DNA from: DASQFU01 sp035632955
GTDB lineage: Bacteria; Eisenbacteria; RBG-16-71-46
NCBI GenBank assembly: GCA_035632955.1
Contig: DASQFU010000011.1
Coordinates: 1 to 10,397, forward strand
Direction: 5' to 3'
Length of the DNA stretch: 10,397 bases
Shown piece by piece: positions 8,430 through 10,397 of the stretch (positions are counted from its first letter, which is position 1; the number at the start of each line of letters is the position of its first letter). Both the position numbers and the translations under genes were made by a program. Below the pieces are notes generated by a model. The model saw nothing but the letters and a program-made list of their open reading frames with translations, searched no databases and was not told the origin of the DNA.

Positions 8430-9866
8430 ATGTCCGATCCTTCCCGCACCCTGCGAGCCGATCTCCCTTTCCGGCGGCCGGCGGTCGTCTTGTCGGGTGC
8501 CGGGGCGCTCGGCGCCTACACCGTCGGCGTGCTCAAGACCCTCGGCGAAGCCGGCCTGCAGCCGGCGGTGGTGGCCGGCGTGTCGGCGGGCGCGATCAAC
8601 GCGGTCGCGTGGGCGGCGCACGCGTTTCGCACCACCGCGCTCGAAAAAGTGTGGGCGCGTCTGACCCCCGCCGGAATCGGCCTGCGCTGGCTGAACCTGA
8701 TGCTGCGCGTCGCCGGCGGCTTCATCCTGGTGTTCGCCGGCATCGAGCTGGTGCTCACGCTCACCGGCTCGGCCGAACTCAGCCTCGCGCGGCTGCTCGC
8801 CCGGCGCGGCACCGAGGGGACGGTGCTGAAGGTCGTGCTCGAGGTGGTCGCGTGGGCGCTGGTCGGCGTCGCCGGCTGGGCGATCTCGCGTTACGCGAAT
8901 CTGGTGGAGGAATGGCTCTTCCGGCTCTCGCCGGCCGCGCATTCGGGGCAAGAGAAGCGACTGCTGATCGTGTTGCTGGCGGGAGTGGTGTTCCACCTCG
9001 TGACCTGGATCGGCGGCTATTCCTGGCCGCATCGCTTCAGCGCCGCCGTGCTGCTCGCGCTCACCGCCGTGTGGCTCACGAATCGACCCGGGCGGGCCGG
9101 AGATCGCGTGCGCGGACTCCTGCTCCGGTTGATGCCCGAGACGCAGGGCCGCGGCCTGTGGCGAGGTCGGGCGCGGCGGCTGCTGCTCGAGCGTCTGGTC
9201 GCCGCGGGAGATCCCGGCCGTCTCGCGGCGGGTGAGCCGCATCTCATCTTGTGCGCGTGCGCGCTCGACTCGGCGCGCGTCACGCATTTCGTGAACTGGA
9301 AGCCCGACGACGCCTTCCAGGCAGCGATCGCGAAACAGCTCGGCGAGGTCGTGGTGGTCCGCTCCCCGGCCGAGGTGATGGCCGCGGCCGCCGCGTCCTC
9401 GGCGATGCCGGTCGTTTTCGAGCCGGTGCGCGTGTTCGGCAAGGATTACGTAGACGCGGGTGGATTCTCGAATCAGCCGATCCACGCCGTGCTCGCCGAC
9501 GAGGCCGACGCCGCGGTGGTGGTGCTCGTGTCGCCGAGCCAGGGTCCGAAGGACTCCGAGCACCCGCTCACCGTCGTGGATTTGATCGGCCGGCTGCTCG
9601 AACTCGCGAACTGGCGCGATCTCGAGAGCGAGCTCTCGCATCTTCCCGCCGGCTGGTCGCGCGATGACCGTCCTGCGCGTCTGTGCGTCGTCGAACCGGA
9701 CGGCATTCTGCCGGGCGGCTTGCTGCGCTTCGATCCCGCGAACGCGCGCGAGCTGATGCGCCGGGGCGAGCGCGACGCGTGGACGGCGCTCGATCGCGCC
9801 GGATGGCTCGAGCCGCTGCCCGGAGAGCCGGTGCCCGCGCCCGCACACCAAGCGGCGCCGGCTTGA
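8430..9866 (+). CDS. Patatin-like phospholipase with membrane-spanning insertion
   Basis: The 478-residue protein is a predicted Ser-Asp lipid acyl hydrolase. The N-terminus holds the oxyanion loop VVLSGAGALGAYTVGVLKTL (19-38); the usual GGGxRG appears as GAGALG, and Leu in place of Arg occurs in other bacterial patatins. The nucleophile is S52 in GVSAGAINA (50-58). The catalytic Asp is D342 in YVDAGGFSNQP, matching the DGG...N-P block near the domain end. Between them lie about four hydrophobic segments (roughly 89-112, 131-152, 177-197 and 203-217), so the catalytic domain seems split by a membrane insertion. No signal peptide precedes the patatin core. The C-terminal RFDPANARELMRRGERDAW resembles the usual patatin end. 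The ATG at 8430 is chosen because it directly precedes the conserved core; no good ribosome site is visible. It probably lies in one operon with the zinc-ribbon gene and rnhA (17 and 31 nt gaps). The lipid substrate is unknown. Confidence 0.88.
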   Translation: MSDPSRTLRADLPFRRPAVVLSGAGALGAYTVGVLKTLGEAGLQPAVVAGVSAGAINAVAWAAHAFRTTALEKVWARLTPAGIGLRWLNLMLRVAGGFILVFAGIELVLTLTGSAELSLARLLARRGTEGTVLKVVLEVVAWALVGVAGWAISRYANLVEEWLFRLSPAAHSGQEKRLLIVLLAGVVFHLVTWIGGYSWPHRFSAAVLLALTAVWLTNRPGRAGDRVRGLLLRLMPETQGRGLWRGRARRLLLERLVAAGDPGRLAAGEPHLILCACALDSARVTHFVNWKPDDAFQAAIAKQLGEVVVVRSPAEVMAAAAASSAMPVVFEPVRVFGKDYVDAGGFSNQPIHAVLADEADAAVVVLVSPSQGPKDSEHPLTVVDLIGRLLELANWRDLESELSHLPAGWSRDDRPARLCVVEPDGILPGGLLRFDPANARELMRRGERDAWTALDRAGWLEPLPGEPVPAPAHQAAPA

Positions 9867-9897
9867 GAGGCCCCCGGCTCTCGGGTAGTGTGCCCGG

Positions 9898-10335
9898 ATG
9901 TCGACTGCCGCGACCAAGGCCTGGACGCTGCGCTGCGATGGTGGCGCCCGCGGCAATCCGGGACCCGGAGCGCTCGGTTACGTGCTCACGGATCCGGCTG
10001 GGCAGGAGGTCGAGGCTCGCGGCGAGTGGCTGGGCGAGGTCACGAACAACGTGGCCGAGTACCGGGCGCTGCTGGCCGGCCTCGAGGCGGCGAGCCGTCA
10101 CGAGGTCCGGGAGCTGACAGTGTGCATGGATTCCGAGCTCGTGGTGCGGCAGATGACCGGCGATTATCGCGTGAAACACGCCGGTTTGAAACCGCTCCAC
10201 GCCGCCGCGCGAGCGGCGGCGGACCGATTCGCCGCGGTCCGGTTCGTGGCGGTGCGGCGAGAGGACAACGCGCGCGCGGACCAGTTGGTCAACGAGACGC
10301 TGGATCGCGTGCTCGGTTCCGAGTCCTCCAGGTGA
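9898..10335 (+). CDS. rnhA: Ribonuclease HI
   Basis: The 145-residue enzyme cuts the RNA strand of RNA-DNA hybrids, for example R-loops and replication primers. All four metal-binding acids are visible: D14 in RCDGGARGNPGPGALG, E54 in TNNVAEYRALLAGL, D78 in CMDSELVVRQM, and D128 in REDNARADQLVN. The protein is a single RNase H domain without the N-terminal hybrid-binding domain or a C-terminal phosphatase fusion. The start is well fixed: an in-frame TAG at 9886-9888 precedes the ATG at 9898, although no strong ribosome site is seen. The sequence type (TNNVAEY, REDNxxAD) is closer to the compact RNase HI of Gram-positive and many other bacteria than to E. coli RnhA. It is followed directly by the RNase P RNA gene. 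Confidence 0.95.
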   Translation: MSTAATKAWTLRCDGGARGNPGPGALGYVLTDPAGQEVEARGEWLGEVTNNVAEYRALLAGLEAASRHEVRELTVCMDSELVVRQMTGDYRVKHAGLKPLHAAARAAADRFAAVRFVAVRREDNARADQLVNETLDRVLGSESSR

Positions 10336-10397
10336 TCGCGGGTGACGTGCCGACGCTTCCGCTGTTGCGGTCGCCGAGGTCGTCATTCGAGGAAAGT
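10336..10397 (+). ncRNA. rnpB: RNase P RNA, 5' end only (cut by window edge)
   Basis: The last nine bases, GAGGAAAGT (10389-10397), are the start of the universally conserved 5' block of bacterial RNase P RNA (GAGGAAAGTCCGGGCTCC in E. coli). Just upstream, TGACG (10343-10347) can pair with CGTCA (10381-10385) as helix P2. It encloses a small hairpin CCGC-TGTT-GCGG (10359-10370) at the place of P3. The catalytic core and 3' end lie outside the window. The exact 5' end is not visible; it must lie at or very near the rnhA stop, so a promoter inside rnhA or processing of a longer transcript is implied. Confidence 0.8.

Noticed and set aside
8409..9956. A 515-codon - strand open frame opposite the patatin gene
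   Set aside because: Rich in Arg, His and Gln with no domain or signal; mirror of the coding strand bias.

Overview
This is a GC-rich bacterial chromosome segment in which almost every base belongs to a conserved housekeeping gene. I see no mobile element, CRISPR array, phage gene or toxin-antitoxin pair. Long open frames on the wrong strand (up to about 940 codons) are a by-product of the composition. The lineage cannot be fixed from the sequence alone. A group 1 sigma factor with a long spacer between regions 1.2 and 2, MutS2 next to DnaG, and a lipoprotein with carboxypeptidase-regulatory-like domains would all fit a high-GC Gram-negative such as a deltaproteobacterial or FCB-related (for example Eisenbacteria-like) genome. 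That placement is inference.

Left half (1-6394, all +): the C-terminal end of a CvpA-like membrane protein, then mutS2 (GTG start), dnaG (overlapping mutS2 by ATGA) and rpoD (15 nt after dnaG). This reads as one operon. It resembles the classical macromolecular synthesis operon (rpsU-dnaG-rpoD), but mutS2 sits where rpsU would be. It links DNA/ribosome quality control, replication priming and primary transcription initiation. The RpoD N-terminus carries five tandem 18-bp repeats encoding a Lys/Thr-rich tail.

Middle (6395-7698): a convergent gene on the - strand encodes a small secreted lipoprotein with two beta-sandwich domains. Divergent from it, a strong sigma-70-type promoter (TTGACA and an extended -10) faces two + strand tRNA genes: a CAU-anticodon tRNA (probably Ile2) and a tRNA-Val(CAC). 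Then comes about 200 nt without a gene, ending in a perfect 10-bp hairpin just before the next gene.

Right part (7699-10397, all +): a coiled-coil/C4 zinc-ribbon protein (CT398/FlgZ family), a patatin-like phospholipase with a multi-helix membrane insertion inside its catalytic domain, an RNase HI, and the 5' end of the RNase P RNA gene, cut by the window edge. Zinc-ribbon protein, RNase H and rnpB form a recognisable RNA-processing neighbourhood, with the membrane patatin as the unexpected member. Nothing here is clearly a new system. The most unusual pieces are the patatin architecture and the repeat tail of RpoD.
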